From: CALKJP01 sp046299555
Lineage (GTDB): Bacteria; Bacteroidota; Bacteroidia; JACCXN01
Assembly (NCBI GenBank): GCA_046299555.1
Contig: JBKBHS010000001.1
Coordinates: 1,178,001 to 1,242,000 of the forward strand
Direction: 5' to 3'
Length of the DNA: 64,000 bases
Both the position numbers and the translations under genes were made by a program. Positions 26,034-34,768 of this stretch are shown here, in pieces (the first letter of the stretch is position 1; every line of letters begins with the position of its first letter). The notes under the pieces are model-generated. The model was not told where the DNA came from. It ran no database searches and saw only the letters and a program-made list of their open reading frames with translations.

Positions 26034-28421
26034 ATGTCGCAGCAAGCGCAATCAACAAATCAAACTTTTGATATATTAATTTCTTATTTTTTTAAAGGAT
26101 TAAAATATTGGTACATTCCTATTTTATTTGTTTTAATCGGCTTATCATTAGCTTATTATAAAGTAAGATACTATGTGCCTCAATATGAAGCTAGTGGAAG
26201 AATTTTGGTAAAAGACGAATATTCGTCATGGGGGCAAGAGTATTTTGTGAAAGGATTAGAGTTAGTTAGTTCTCGAAATCGATTGGTAAATGAAATTGGT
26301 ATTATAAAATCTTTTCCATTAATGGAAAGGGTTGCCAATAAATATCCTGAATTTTATATAAACTATTTTGATATTGGAAATGTTAAAAGTATTGAAATAT
26401 ACAAAAACTCACCTTTTAGAGTAAATTTCGACAGTATAAAAGATAGCAGAATTATTGGAAAAAGATTTTTTATTAAATACAATGATGAAGAATATTTTTA
26501 TTTAAGTGAGGATAAAGAAAGTAATGAAAGTTCATGGCGTAAAATAAAGTTTAATAAGTACTTTAACTTATATGAAAATAACATTTCCATTGAATTAAAG
26601 AATGATTTAATTCTTCCCGATAAACTATATGCATTCGTAATTCATTACCCTTCAGATGTTGCTAATAATTTACAGCAAAAAATAATTGTAAAACCGGAAG
26701 ATAAAGAATCTTCTGTTTTAATACTATCTATAACCGGATTTAACAGTCAAAAACAAATAGATTTAATTAATACGTTAATTGAAGAATATATTCAATTTGG
26801 TTTAGATAAAAGTAATGAAATTGTTAATAATACAGCTGCATTTATTGATGGTCAATTAAAAATTGTATTAGACTCGCTAATTTCGAATGAGGCCAGATTG
26901 GAACTATTTAAAAAAAATGTAAATTCTAATAAAATACAGCTTAAATTAAATGAAGGAATCATTCCCTTGGTGTATGACTTGGAAAAAGAAAAAATCATGT
27001 TGGAATATAAAAAAAATTATTATGAATATACCATTAATTATTTAAAAAATAATGACGATTCGAAAGGCATAGTAATACCAACAGTTGCAGACGTAAGTAT
27101 TAATGATGTTTTATATAAAACACTTTCTAATTTAATGGAATTATATGCCAAAAGAGAACAATTAAAATCATCGGTTAAAGAAAATAATATCGCTATCAAT
27201 TCATTAAATAAAGAAATTGAAATAGCTAAACAAATTTTAATAGATAACTTAAGAACACGGTTAGATAAGGTAAAATTTGAATTACAACAAATTTCGCAGC
27301 AAATAAATAATTACGATTCAAAACTTTTACAAATTCCCAGCGCAGAAAGAACTTTTGCAAATATAGAACGTACCTACAGGCTTTATAATGATTTATATAA
27401 TTACTTATTACAAAAGCGCTCTGAAGCCAGTTTAGCTGCTGCATCCAATGTTTCTAAAGTAGAAGTTTTGGATTGGGCTAGTAAATATAAAGTTAAACAA
27501 TTAAATATAAATGCAACATCAGAATATATCAATAAAATTTCAGTTTCCATTATTTTAGCTTTTGGAATTATTTTTTTACTTATCAAATTAAATAATAAAA
27601 TTCAAGATAAAGTAGATTTAGAAAGAATTACTAAAATACCAGTAATTGGATTAATTGGTCATAATTCAAACATCAATAATTTAGTTGTTTTAAACAATCC
27701 AAAATCTATCATTACAGAATCATATCGAAGCCTAAAAACAAACATTTCTTTTGTTTGTGAAGGCAAAGAAAAAATTACTATCATGCTTACGTCATCGGTA
27801 AGTGGTGAAGGAAAGTCGTTTACAGCATCTAATTTAGCTTCATTATACTCAATGGGTGGTTATAAAACTGTTTTGGTTGGAGCTGATTTGCGAAAACCTA
27901 GATTATTTCAAGATTTTGGATTAGCAAATAATAAGGGCCTCTCTAACTATTTAATACATAAAGCAAGCATAGAAGAAATTCTTCAATTTACGGGTTATGA
28001 TAATTTATATTTAATATCATCAGGCCCAATACCTCCCAATCCAGCTGAATTATTGGAAGGGAAAGCATTTTACGATTTATTAGAAAATTTAAAAAAACAA
28101 TTTGATGTAGTAATTATTGATACACCTCCCTTAGGCTTGGTAACTGATGCAGTTTTGCTTTCAAAATATGCAGATGTAACTTTGTACATGGTTCGCCATA
28201 ATTATACTAATGCAAAACATTTAGATGCAATTAATGAATATTATTTAAATAAAAAAATTGGTCATATTGGAATCGTAATTAATGATTATAAAACTGCTCA
28301 AATAGGATATGGTAAATATGCATATAATTACGGCTATGGTTATGGTTATGGTTACGGTTATGGTTATGGATACGGTTATGGTGGTTATTATGAAGAAGAA
28401 ATAGATAGTTTTAAATTATGA
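26034..28421 (+). CDS. wzc: Wzc-type polysaccharide co-polymerase / tyrosine autokinase
   Basis: A 795-residue inner-membrane protein that controls polysaccharide chain length and export. A Wzz domain begins with a membrane segment (about 32-50, IPILFVLIGLSLAYY). A long periplasmic coiled-coil region follows (about 260-490), then a second membrane segment (about 505-523). The cytoplasmic BY-kinase has Walker A SSVSGEGKSF (near 585), Walker A' VLVGADLRKP (near 612, with Gly where many kinases have the first Asp) and Walker B VVIIDTPP (near 691). The last 40 residues hold a tyrosine cluster of alternating Gly-Tyr, the usual autophosphorylation tail. It overlaps the next gene by 4 bp. No wza is adjacent. 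Confidence 0.93.
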   Translation: MSQQAQSTNQTFDILISYFFKGLKYWYIPILFVLIGLSLAYYKVRYYVPQYEASGRILVKDEYSSWGQEYFVKGLELVSSRNRLVNEIGIIKSFPLMERVANKYPEFYINYFDIGNVKSIEIYKNSPFRVNFDSIKDSRIIGKRFFIKYNDEEYFYLSEDKESNESSWRKIKFNKYFNLYENNISIELKNDLILPDKLYAFVIHYPSDVANNLQQKIIVKPEDKESSVLILSITGFNSQKQIDLINTLIEEYIQFGLDKSNEIVNNTAAFIDGQLKIVLDSLISNEARLELFKKNVNSNKIQLKLNEGIIPLVYDLEKEKIMLEYKKNYYEYTINYLKNNDDSKGIVIPTVADVSINDVLYKTLSNLMELYAKREQLKSSVKENNIAINSLNKEIEIAKQILIDNLRTRLDKVKFELQQISQQINNYDSKLLQIPSAERTFANIERTYRLYNDLYNYLLQKRSEASLAAASNVSKVEVLDWASKYKVKQLNINATSEYINKISVSIILAFGIIFLLIKLNNKIQDKVDLERITKIPVIGLIGHNSNINNLVVLNNPKSIITESYRSLKTNISFVCEGKEKITIMLTSSVSGEGKSFTASNLASLYSMGGYKTVLVGADLRKPRLFQDFGLANNKGLSNYLIHKASIEEILQFTGYDNLYLISSGPIPPNPAELLEGKAFYDLLENLKKQFDVVIIDTPPLGLVTDAVLLSKYADVTLYMVRHNYTNAKHLDAINEYYLNKKIGHIGIVINDYKTAQIGYGKYAYNYGYGYGYGYGYGYGYGYGGYYEEEIDSFKL
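28325..28386 (+). repeat. hexamer array encoding the Gly-Tyr tail of Wzc
   Basis: About ten GGNTAY hexamers in a row (GGTTAT with GGCTAT, GGTTAC and GGATAC variants) encode Gly-Tyr dipeptides. Changing the number of hexamers would change the number of tyrosines without a frameshift. Confidence 0.85.
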
Positions 28422-28969
28422 ATTCAATCAATAAAACTTTAATTATTACAGATTCTTTGGGTTTACCAAGAGATTTTCCTGAAAATGTTAATTATTCTAA
28501 GACTTGGCCAAAATTATTATCAAGAAGTTTTGAAATATATCAAATTTCTAAATGGGGAGCTACAATTGAAGATTTATATAATCAAGTTGTATATTCAAAA
28601 TCTTTTAATCCGGATATAGTGATTATTCAAGCTGGAATTGTTGATTGCGCGCCCAGGGCATTGTCTAAATTAGAGTCTGATATTATTAATAAATTCAAGA
28701 TATTTAGTTTTGTTTTTTCAAAATTAATAAATAAAAAAAGTATTTATTTTTTAAGAAAGTATAGAAACATAAATTATACATCAATATCAAAATTTGAAGA
28801 ATTTATTATTAAACTTAATAACGAGTTTAATAATTTGATATGGATCCCAATTATACCTGCGTGTAAAGATTATGAGTCATTAGTTCCAAATATTTCAATA
28901 AATATTAATAAATATAATAACTTATTAAATCAAGAATTGGTGACAAATTGTTGGAAATTAATGAATTAA
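28418..28969 (+). CDS. SGNH/GDSL-hydrolase-like protein, truncated by an apparent frameshift
   Basis: The frame encodes 183 residues. Residues 8-15 (LIITDSLG) look like a GDSL block I with Ser13 as candidate nucleophile, and VIIQAGIVDCAPR (near 70) looks like block III. The frame ends abruptly at 28969, before the block V Asp-X-X-His motif. That motif (DFIHLNEAGH) appears immediately downstream in the -1 frame, at 28993-29022. An intact gene would run to about 29073. SGNH enzymes in glycan loci remove or transfer O-acetyl groups, so the ancestral role may be editing of the polysaccharide. As read, the catalytic His is missing from this product. Confidence 0.75.
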   Translation: MNSINKTLIITDSLGLPRDFPENVNYSKTWPKLLSRSFEIYQISKWGATIEDLYNQVVYSKSFNPDIVIIQAGIVDCAPRALSKLESDIINKFKIFSFVFSKLINKKSIYFLRKYRNINYTSISKFEEFIIKLNNEFNNLIWIPIIPACKDYESLVPNISININKYNNLLNQELVTNCWKLMN

Positions 28970-29073
28970 ATCAAAGGGAGCATTTAAAGTCAGACTTTAT
29001 TCATTTAAATGAAGCAGGACATTTATTTATTTTTAATAAAATTTTAAATAAGATTAATGAAAATAATTGCTGA
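28921..29073 (+). pseudogene. out-of-frame C-terminal segment of the SGNH hydrolase
   Basis: Codons starting at 28921 in the frame one base behind the upstream gene stay open to a TGA at 29071. They encode ...LLEINELNQREHLKSDFIHLNEAGH..., which is the SGNH block V with its catalytic Asp-His. The switch point must lie between 28921 and about 28945, because this frame has a stop at 28918. No start codon context or slippery heptamer is seen. The segment overlaps the next gene by 17 bp. Confidence 0.72.
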
Positions 29074-30718
29074 AAGCGCCTTTAATCATCAGGGCAATAT
29101 TGATTATCTTAAACAACTAGCCTTAAAATCTAAAGAACACGGGGCTCATTACTTTACTGTTCAAGTAATGCATGTTGATACTTTTTGTGTTTCAAAATAT
29201 AAAAAGTATCAACTATACAAGGAAACTGAAATTACTTTTAATAAATGGGAAGAATTTTTTAGATTTTGTGATGAAAATTATATAAAAGTCATTCCATGTA
29301 CTTTAGAAGAAACTTCATTTGATTTCATCTATAGCCTTGGTTTTAGGTTGATTAAAATACATGCAACCGATATTTCTAATTTACCATTTTTGAAAAAAAT
29401 TAGCTATCATAATGATATTAAAGTATTACTTGAAACACAATGTGCAACTTTGTTTGAAGTAAAAAATGCAATAAAAATTTTAGGTGATGAAAAAATTGAG
29501 GCATTATTTACAGGCTACAGTAATTATCCTTCAGAAGTTGAAGAGCTAAATTTAAATGTAATAGATTTTTTTAAAACCGAGTTTAATTATAAAATAGGAT
29601 TTGCAGACCATTCATTAGATACACAAAACATACCTTTAATGATTTTGGCAAAAGGATGTGATTATATTGAAAAGCATATTACATTGTCAAGAAATCATAG
29701 GAATTATGATTGGCAAGTATCCTTATATCCAGAAGAGTTTGGAATAATGTGTAATGTAATTAAGCACTATACTAAAGCTTTAGGGAACAAATTTAAACAC
29801 CCAACTAAATACGAGAAGTCTTACAGGGGAGTTATGTATAAGAAAGTATTAAAAGGTGATAATTTTCTTAAAAGGTCGGATGAAGGCTTGACATTTATTG
29901 AAAATGAAATAAAAGAATTTGATAGAAAAAATCATATTGTTGCATTAATTGCAAGACTAAAATCTAAACGATTAAAACAAAAAGTTTTATTACCGTTTTT
30001 ACAAAATGAATTAATAATTGATCTTTATGATAAAATTAACAATTCTAATTTTAAAGTTTTTTTAGCAACATCAAATTTAATTGAAGACAAACCACTGACA
30101 GAGTTATTTAAACTTAAAGGTTACAATTTTTATGAAGGCGATCCAATATCTGTAATTGACAGAATGTTACATCTTGCATATGAAAACAAAGCAAGCGCAA
30201 TTTTTAGAGTTACAGGAGATAACCCTTTTACTGATACTGATCTTATGAGAGAAATGTCCAGTATGATGTTAGAAGATGATTTAGATTATGTTAGAATAAA
30301 TAACGCTCCTTTTGGTGTTGCAGCAGAATTGTTTTCTACAAAATATTTATGGGAACTATATTTAAAAATTGATAATCCATGGGAATCAGAATATTTGACA
30401 TGGTTTGTACTTAATGATGAGGATGTTAAAATTGGAGCAATTGATTTGGAATATTCTAAAGTAAATAAATTAATTAATTTGTCAATTGATTACCAAGAAG
30501 ATTATGAAAGAGCAATTAATTTATTGAAATTACTAAATCCAAAATCAATAAACGAAATCAATTTAAAGAACATTGTAAGGTATATCGAAAAATTTGAAGA
30601 AGTAGATGTTTTTAAGGAAATTAAATTGCCAAATAATAATTCCATTAGATTAATTGATTTCCTTAATTCTTTTAATAATAAAAAATATTTTACAAGGAAG
30701 AAATTATTAATACAATGA
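29057..30718 (+). CDS. fusion of NeuB-like synthase and SpsF-like cytidylyltransferase
   Basis: A 553-residue two-domain protein. Residues 1 to about 250 are a NeuB-type TIM barrel for condensing a hexosamine with phosphoenolpyruvate (AESAFNHQGNI, IKIHATDISNLP, IGFADHSLDT, YIEKHITLSR). A short segment (257-285, SYRGVMYKKVLKGDNFLKRS) looks like a remnant of the SAF arm normally found at the NeuB C-terminus. Residues about 290-500 are SpsF-like (IARLKSKRLKQKVLLPF for the nucleotide site, EGDPISVIDRM, FRVTGDNPFTD), a family predicted to attach CMP to nonulosonic acids. The fusion would join synthesis and activation in one chain. It overlaps the full-length NeuB gene by 4 bp. Confidence 0.85.
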   Translation: MKIIAESAFNHQGNIDYLKQLALKSKEHGAHYFTVQVMHVDTFCVSKYKKYQLYKETEITFNKWEEFFRFCDENYIKVIPCTLEETSFDFIYSLGFRLIKIHATDISNLPFLKKISYHNDIKVLLETQCATLFEVKNAIKILGDEKIEALFTGYSNYPSEVEELNLNVIDFFKTEFNYKIGFADHSLDTQNIPLMILAKGCDYIEKHITLSRNHRNYDWQVSLYPEEFGIMCNVIKHYTKALGNKFKHPTKYEKSYRGVMYKKVLKGDNFLKRSDEGLTFIENEIKEFDRKNHIVALIARLKSKRLKQKVLLPFLQNELIIDLYDKINNSNFKVFLATSNLIEDKPLTELFKLKGYNFYEGDPISVIDRMLHLAYENKASAIFRVTGDNPFTDTDLMREMSSMMLEDDLDYVRINNAPFGVAAELFSTKYLWELYLKIDNPWESEYLTWFVLNDEDVKIGAIDLEYSKVNKLINLSIDYQEDYERAINLLKLLNPKSINEINLKNIVRYIEKFEEVDVFKEIKLPNNNSIRLIDFLNSFNNKKYFTRKKLLIQ

Positions 30719-31770
30719 TATATATTATAGGTGAAATAGGTCAAAATCATAATGGTTCGGTTGACTTAGCAAAACTATTGGTTGAAATTGCTTCTCGCCC
30801 AGTAAAAGATGAATTATTTGGTCTTCAATTAAAGCCAATGGATGCAGTTAAATTAACTAAAAGAGATTTAAATGAAGAGTTATCTGCATCTCAAATGGCA
30901 GCGCCTTACAATAGCCCACATTCTTTTGGAAAAACTTATGGCGAACATAGAGCCTTTCTGGAATTAAGTGACGAACAACATTTTGAAATTTATAAATATG
31001 CAAAAAGTTTAGGATTAGATTTTGTTGAAACACTTTGTGCGATAGGTTGTTTAAGCATTTTAAAATTATTTACCCCTGACAAGCTAAAAGTTGCCAGCAG
31101 AGATTTAACGAACTTGCCATTATTAAATGCCTTAGCTGAAACCAAAATCCCCATAATTTTATCAACAGGTATGGGGGGTAAAAAGGAATTAGATGATGCT
31201 CTTAATGTAATTACAAAACACCATTCAAATATTTCTATATTACATTGCGTTTCTCAATATCCAACACATCCTCAAAATACTAATTTAAGGTCAATTACAT
31301 ATTTAATAAAAAATTATGGTAATTATACAATTGGTTATTCCGACCATACTATTGGTATATCAGCCCCGGTAGCAGCAGTAGCAATGGGGGCTAAAATAAT
31401 TGAAAAACACATAACTATTGATAGAAATATGAAAGGTACAGATCAGGCTGGGTCTTTGGGAATTGATGGAATAAAAAGAATGGTAAGGGATATTAGAATT
31501 ATAGAAATGTCGCTTGGTAAAGAAGAAATTTTTATAGATGATGTTGTAATGTCTGCAAAAATTAAATTAGAACGTTCAATTGCAACTAATAGGAACATGA
31601 AAGCAGGAGAAATTATTACAGAAAAAGATATTCACCTGTTATCTCCCGGTGATGGATTTAAATGGACGGAAAAAGATAAAGTAATTAATAAAGTTTTATT
31701 AAAAGATATTGGAAAAGATGAAATTATATACTCAAATTATATAAATACAAATAATGAAAATAAAAATTAA
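30715..31770 (+). CDS. neuB: N-acetylneuraminate/legionaminate synthase family (NeuB)
   Basis: A 351-residue PEP-condensing synthase. The TIM barrel carries GEIGQNHNGS at the N-terminus, VASRDLTNLP, LSTGMGG, HCVSQYPTHP, IGYSDHTIG and EKHITIDRNMKGTDQAGS, all standard NeuB motifs. The C-terminal SAF (antifreeze-like) domain is complete (about 285-345, RSIATNRNMKAGEIITEKD), unlike in the upstream fusion. The product would be a nonulosonic acid (sialic, legionaminic or pseudaminic class), and the sequence alone does not decide which. Overlaps of 4 bp upstream and 17 bp downstream show translational coupling. Confidence 0.92.
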   Translation: MIYIIGEIGQNHNGSVDLAKLLVEIASRPVKDELFGLQLKPMDAVKLTKRDLNEELSASQMAAPYNSPHSFGKTYGEHRAFLELSDEQHFEIYKYAKSLGLDFVETLCAIGCLSILKLFTPDKLKVASRDLTNLPLLNALAETKIPIILSTGMGGKKELDDALNVITKHHSNISILHCVSQYPTHPQNTNLRSITYLIKNYGNYTIGYSDHTIGISAPVAAVAMGAKIIEKHITIDRNMKGTDQAGSLGIDGIKRMVRDIRIIEMSLGKEEIFIDDVVMSAKIKLERSIATNRNMKAGEIITEKDIHLLSPGDGFKWTEKDKVINKVLLKDIGKDEIIYSNYINTNNENKN

Positions 31771-32500
31771 AAGTATAGCTTCTGAAAAAGAACTTAACAT
31801 AAGAAAAGATTTTTTAGAATTGTATAAAAAAAGCCCAATTCCTGAAAATGAAATCTTATCAAATTTAGGATTATATATTAAGCGTCAAGAATTCAGTAAA
31901 TTTTTATTTTTTAATGAAATTTATCAGCAAGTTTTAAAAATACCAGGAATTATAGTAGAATTTGGTGTTCGTTGGGGGCAAAATTTAGTTACATTTAACA
32001 ATCTCAGGGGAATTTATGAACCTTATAATTATGGTAGAAAAATAATTGGATTTGATACATTTGAAGGTTTTGCTTCTATAAGTAAAAAGGATGGCAAACA
32101 TAAGATTATAGAAAATGGAGCATTTTCGGTTACGAAAAATTATGAAGACTATTTAATTAAAATTTTAAATTATCATGAAAATGAAAGTCCCTTAAATCAC
32201 ATAAATAAAAACTTTATAATTAAAGGAAATGCTATTGATACTTTGGCTAAATATCTTAATGAACATCCTGAAACGATTATTGCATTTGCCTATTTTGATA
32301 TGGATATTTACGAACCAACTAAAGAATGTTTAAAACTAATAAAACCCCATTTAATTAAAGGTTCAGTTATTGGTTTTGATGAATTAAATGATCCTCAATT
32401 TCCCGGTGAAACAATCGCATTAAAAGAAATATTTAATTTAAATGAAATTAATTTACAAAAAAATAAATTTGGCGGTATTCAATCATATTTTATTTATTAA
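31754..32500 (+). CDS. TylF/MycF-like sugar O-methyltransferase
   Basis: A 248-residue SAM-dependent methyltransferase of the TylF class, which methylates sugar hydroxyls on nucleotide sugars or glycans. The SAM site is IVEFGVRWGQNL followed by IIGFDTFEGF. AYFDMDIYEPTKECL and GSVIGFDELNDPQFPGE carry acidic residues that bind the catalytic metal in this family. It overlaps neuB by 17 bp and ends 2 bp before the phosphatase gene, so it may modify the nonulosonate made by its neighbours. The exact acceptor is unknown. Confidence 0.8.
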   Translation: MKIKIKSIASEKELNIRKDFLELYKKSPIPENEILSNLGLYIKRQEFSKFLFFNEIYQQVLKIPGIIVEFGVRWGQNLVTFNNLRGIYEPYNYGRKIIGFDTFEGFASISKKDGKHKIIENGAFSVTKNYEDYLIKILNYHENESPLNHINKNFIIKGNAIDTLAKYLNEHPETIIAFAYFDMDIYEPTKECLKLIKPHLIKGSVIGFDELNDPQFPGETIALKEIFNLNEINLQKNKFGGIQSYFIY

Positions 32501-32502
32501 AT

Positions 32503-32994
32503 ATGCTTCCTAAATTAATAATTACTGATATTGACGGAGTATGGACCGATGGAGGAATGTACTATGATCAATTAGGTAATGAATTAAAGAAATTTAACAC
32601 CTATGATAGTGCCGGTGTAGTATTTTGTAAAAAATTAAAAATTCCTGTATGTATCATCACAGGAGAAGATACTAGTATAGTTAAAAGAAGAGCAGAAAAG
32701 TTAAAAATAGATTTTGTTTTTCAAGGAGTCATCGATAAATTAAAGGTTGCCGAAGAATTATGTAATAAATTGAATTTAGATTTATCACAAGTTGCATATA
32801 TTGGAGATGATATAAATGATATAGAATTATTAAAAAATGTGGGATACTCAGGAGCGCCTTTTAATGCTCCTATTTATATTAAAAAGTATGTAAACTATGT
32901 TACAACATTAAAAGGGGGAGAAGGTGCGTTTAGAGAGTTTGTAGAACATATTTTAGAAAAAGAAAATATGCTTGAAAATATTTTAAAAATCTAA
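32503..32994 (+). CDS. KdsC-like HAD phosphatase
   Basis: A 163-residue HAD-superfamily phosphatase of the C0 (cap-less) KdsC type. Motif I is ITDIDGVWTDGG (Asp9 nucleophile, Asp11 acid/base), motif II is in IITGED, a Lys lies near residue 79, and motif IV is YIGDDINDIELL. KdsC relatives remove the phosphate from KDO-8-phosphate or acylneuraminate-9-phosphate. Its place after two NeuB genes favours a nonulosonate-9-phosphate phosphatase, which would imply that at least one NeuB here uses a phosphorylated hexosamine. Length is normal for the family. Confidence 0.88.
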   Translation: MLPKLIITDIDGVWTDGGMYYDQLGNELKKFNTYDSAGVVFCKKLKIPVCIITGEDTSIVKRRAEKLKIDFVFQGVIDKLKVAEELCNKLNLDLSQVAYIGDDINDIELLKNVGYSGAPFNAPIYIKKYVNYVTTLKGGEGAFREFVEHILEKENMLENILKI

Positions 32995-33001
32995 ACAAAT
33001 C

Positions 33002-34768
33002 ATGCTTCTTATTACATTCTCTAAAGTTTCTGATAAATTTTATGAAGAAGCTAACATTCCTGATAAATATGAATTTGTAATTGATTTGTATAATCAAGTT
33101 GACCATTCCAAAATTAAAATTCAAGTATATAAAAGAAATGACTTCCCTGAGTTAACTTTATGGATTAAAAATGCTAGAAAAAATTATTTAGATTTTTTAG
33201 CTCAATTGTCAATCTCCAAAATTTCAAAAAATAAAAGTATACGAGATTTTAAATTATATAATTTTCCAATTTACTGGCTAACTTCAATTTCAGAAAAACA
33301 TCCGCGTAATCACTGGTTATACTCTTTTTTTTTATTTCAAGAATTTTTAAAAAGTAATTATTATATAGATAAAGAACTGGTTATTTATTTAAATAATCAA
33401 ACAAGTGAATTAAAAAAAAATATTTTAGAAATAAACTTAGAGAATGAACATAAAAGAAATATTAGTTTCATTATTCTTGAAAAAAGAAATACACTAAGAA
33501 TTTTATTGGGAATATTAAAAAGTCAAATATTATCATTTCATTTTAAATTAGAAAGCTCAAATTCTGAAAAACAATTTGAAAAAGCACAAATTCAAGTAAT
33601 ATCTCAAAAATGTAATAGAGTTTTTTATACTCAATTTAAAAATGCTGATTTTTTTAAAGACTACCAGATAGCATTTAAACCGTTAAATTATTTTTCTTTA
33701 CAACAAGAAACTTATAATCATATTTCTTCAGATTTCTCTAATTTTTTACCGGGTACTAAGAAAAAAATAGAAATTTTTTTGAAGTCTTTTTTATTATTCT
33801 TAAGAATAACAGTGCTTCTCAAAAAAATAAAATTTAATAAAATTAAGTTCCCATCTACTATACTAAAAGATGAGTTTTATGATGTTTTAAAAAATGCTCA
33901 GCTTTATTTTTCAATTTATTTTACATATATATATTTTTTTAAAGGGATAAAAAAAAGAACAATATTTTTTTTAGAAGATGAATTTTACAATCATGGAAGA
34001 ATTATTTGTAAAGCATTTAATGATGCGCAAAATAAGAATGTAAAATTATTTGGAATGCAACATGGAATGTTTTCCGAATCGCATACGGTCTATTCTATTT
34101 TAAACGAAGAGATTATAGATATTCATAAAGGCGATGCAATTCCTTTGCCCGAAAAATTTATAGTTTGGGGAGATTTTTTTAAAAATTTATTTCATAAAAA
34201 AAATCAGCTTAATACAAATTTTACTGAAGTATTAGGCTGCCCTCATTATATTCATCTAAAATCACATATCAATACATTAAAAAAAGATAATAAAAACGTA
34301 AATTACATTTTATGGTGTACTACAGGAGTTGAGCAATTTTTATTTGAGTTGCCTTTTGTATTAAAATTATTAGAATTTTATTCATTACCTATAGTTATAA
34401 GATATCATCCATTAGGTCATATAAGCAAAGAATTTATTGAAAAAAAACTACATGGTGTAACATATACATTCGATTCTGAAAAAGAAATTTATAATTCAAT
34501 AATTAATTCATATTTTGTAATTACTAGCGCACATTCAACGGTGGTATTAGATTGCTTGGTTTGTGAGAAGAAAGTATATAGAATTATATTTGACCGCTCA
34601 GACGAAGAATTTACAGAACCTTCAGAATTCATTATAAATGTTAAAAAAATGGAGGATTTGGAAAGTACTCATAATAATATTTTCTTGAAAGATTATACAA
34701 ATAAATACTTGTATTTAAAAGAAGATCGCTGGAATTCCTTTTTAAATAGAAATTTAAAAGAATGCTAA
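33002..34768 (+). CDS. surface carbohydrate biosynthesis protein, putative GT-B-like
   Basis: A 588-residue soluble protein, Phe/Lys/Asn-rich, in the middle of the polysaccharide locus. The N-terminal half (ISKISKNKSIRDFKLYNFPIYWLTSISEKHPRNHW) and the later FLEDEFYNHGRIICKAF and GMQHGMFSES...VYSIL segments resemble the surface carbohydrate biosynthesis family I know as TIGR04326. The C-terminal part (YHPLGHISKEFI, SAHSTVVLDCLVCEKKVY) resembles the donor-binding half of CDP-glycerol/KDO-type GT-B transferases. A transferase of nonulosonate or similar acid sugar is a reasonable inference, but no catalytic residues are proven. It overlaps wzx by 7 bp. Confidence 0.6.
   Translation: MLLITFSKVSDKFYEEANIPDKYEFVIDLYNQVDHSKIKIQVYKRNDFPELTLWIKNARKNYLDFLAQLSISKISKNKSIRDFKLYNFPIYWLTSISEKHPRNHWLYSFFLFQEFLKSNYYIDKELVIYLNNQTSELKKNILEINLENEHKRNISFIILEKRNTLRILLGILKSQILSFHFKLESSNSEKQFEKAQIQVISQKCNRVFYTQFKNADFFKDYQIAFKPLNYFSLQQETYNHISSDFSNFLPGTKKKIEIFLKSFLLFLRITVLLKKIKFNKIKFPSTILKDEFYDVLKNAQLYFSIYFTYIYFFKGIKKRTIFFLEDEFYNHGRIICKAFNDAQNKNVKLFGMQHGMFSESHTVYSILNEEIIDIHKGDAIPLPEKFIVWGDFFKNLFHKKNQLNTNFTEVLGCPHYIHLKSHINTLKKDNKNVNYILWCTTGVEQFLFELPFVLKLLEFYSLPIVIRYHPLGHISKEFIEKKLHGVTYTFDSEKEIYNSIINSYFVITSAHSTVVLDCLVCEKKVYRIIFDRSDEEFTEPSEFIINVKKMEDLESTHNNIFLKDYTNKYLYLKEDRWNSFLNRNLKEC

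Noticed and set aside
28921..28969. Programmed -1 frameshift in the SGNH gene
   Set aside because: No X-XXY-YYZ heptamer or nearby stem-loop was found, so a mutation or sequencing indel is more likely.
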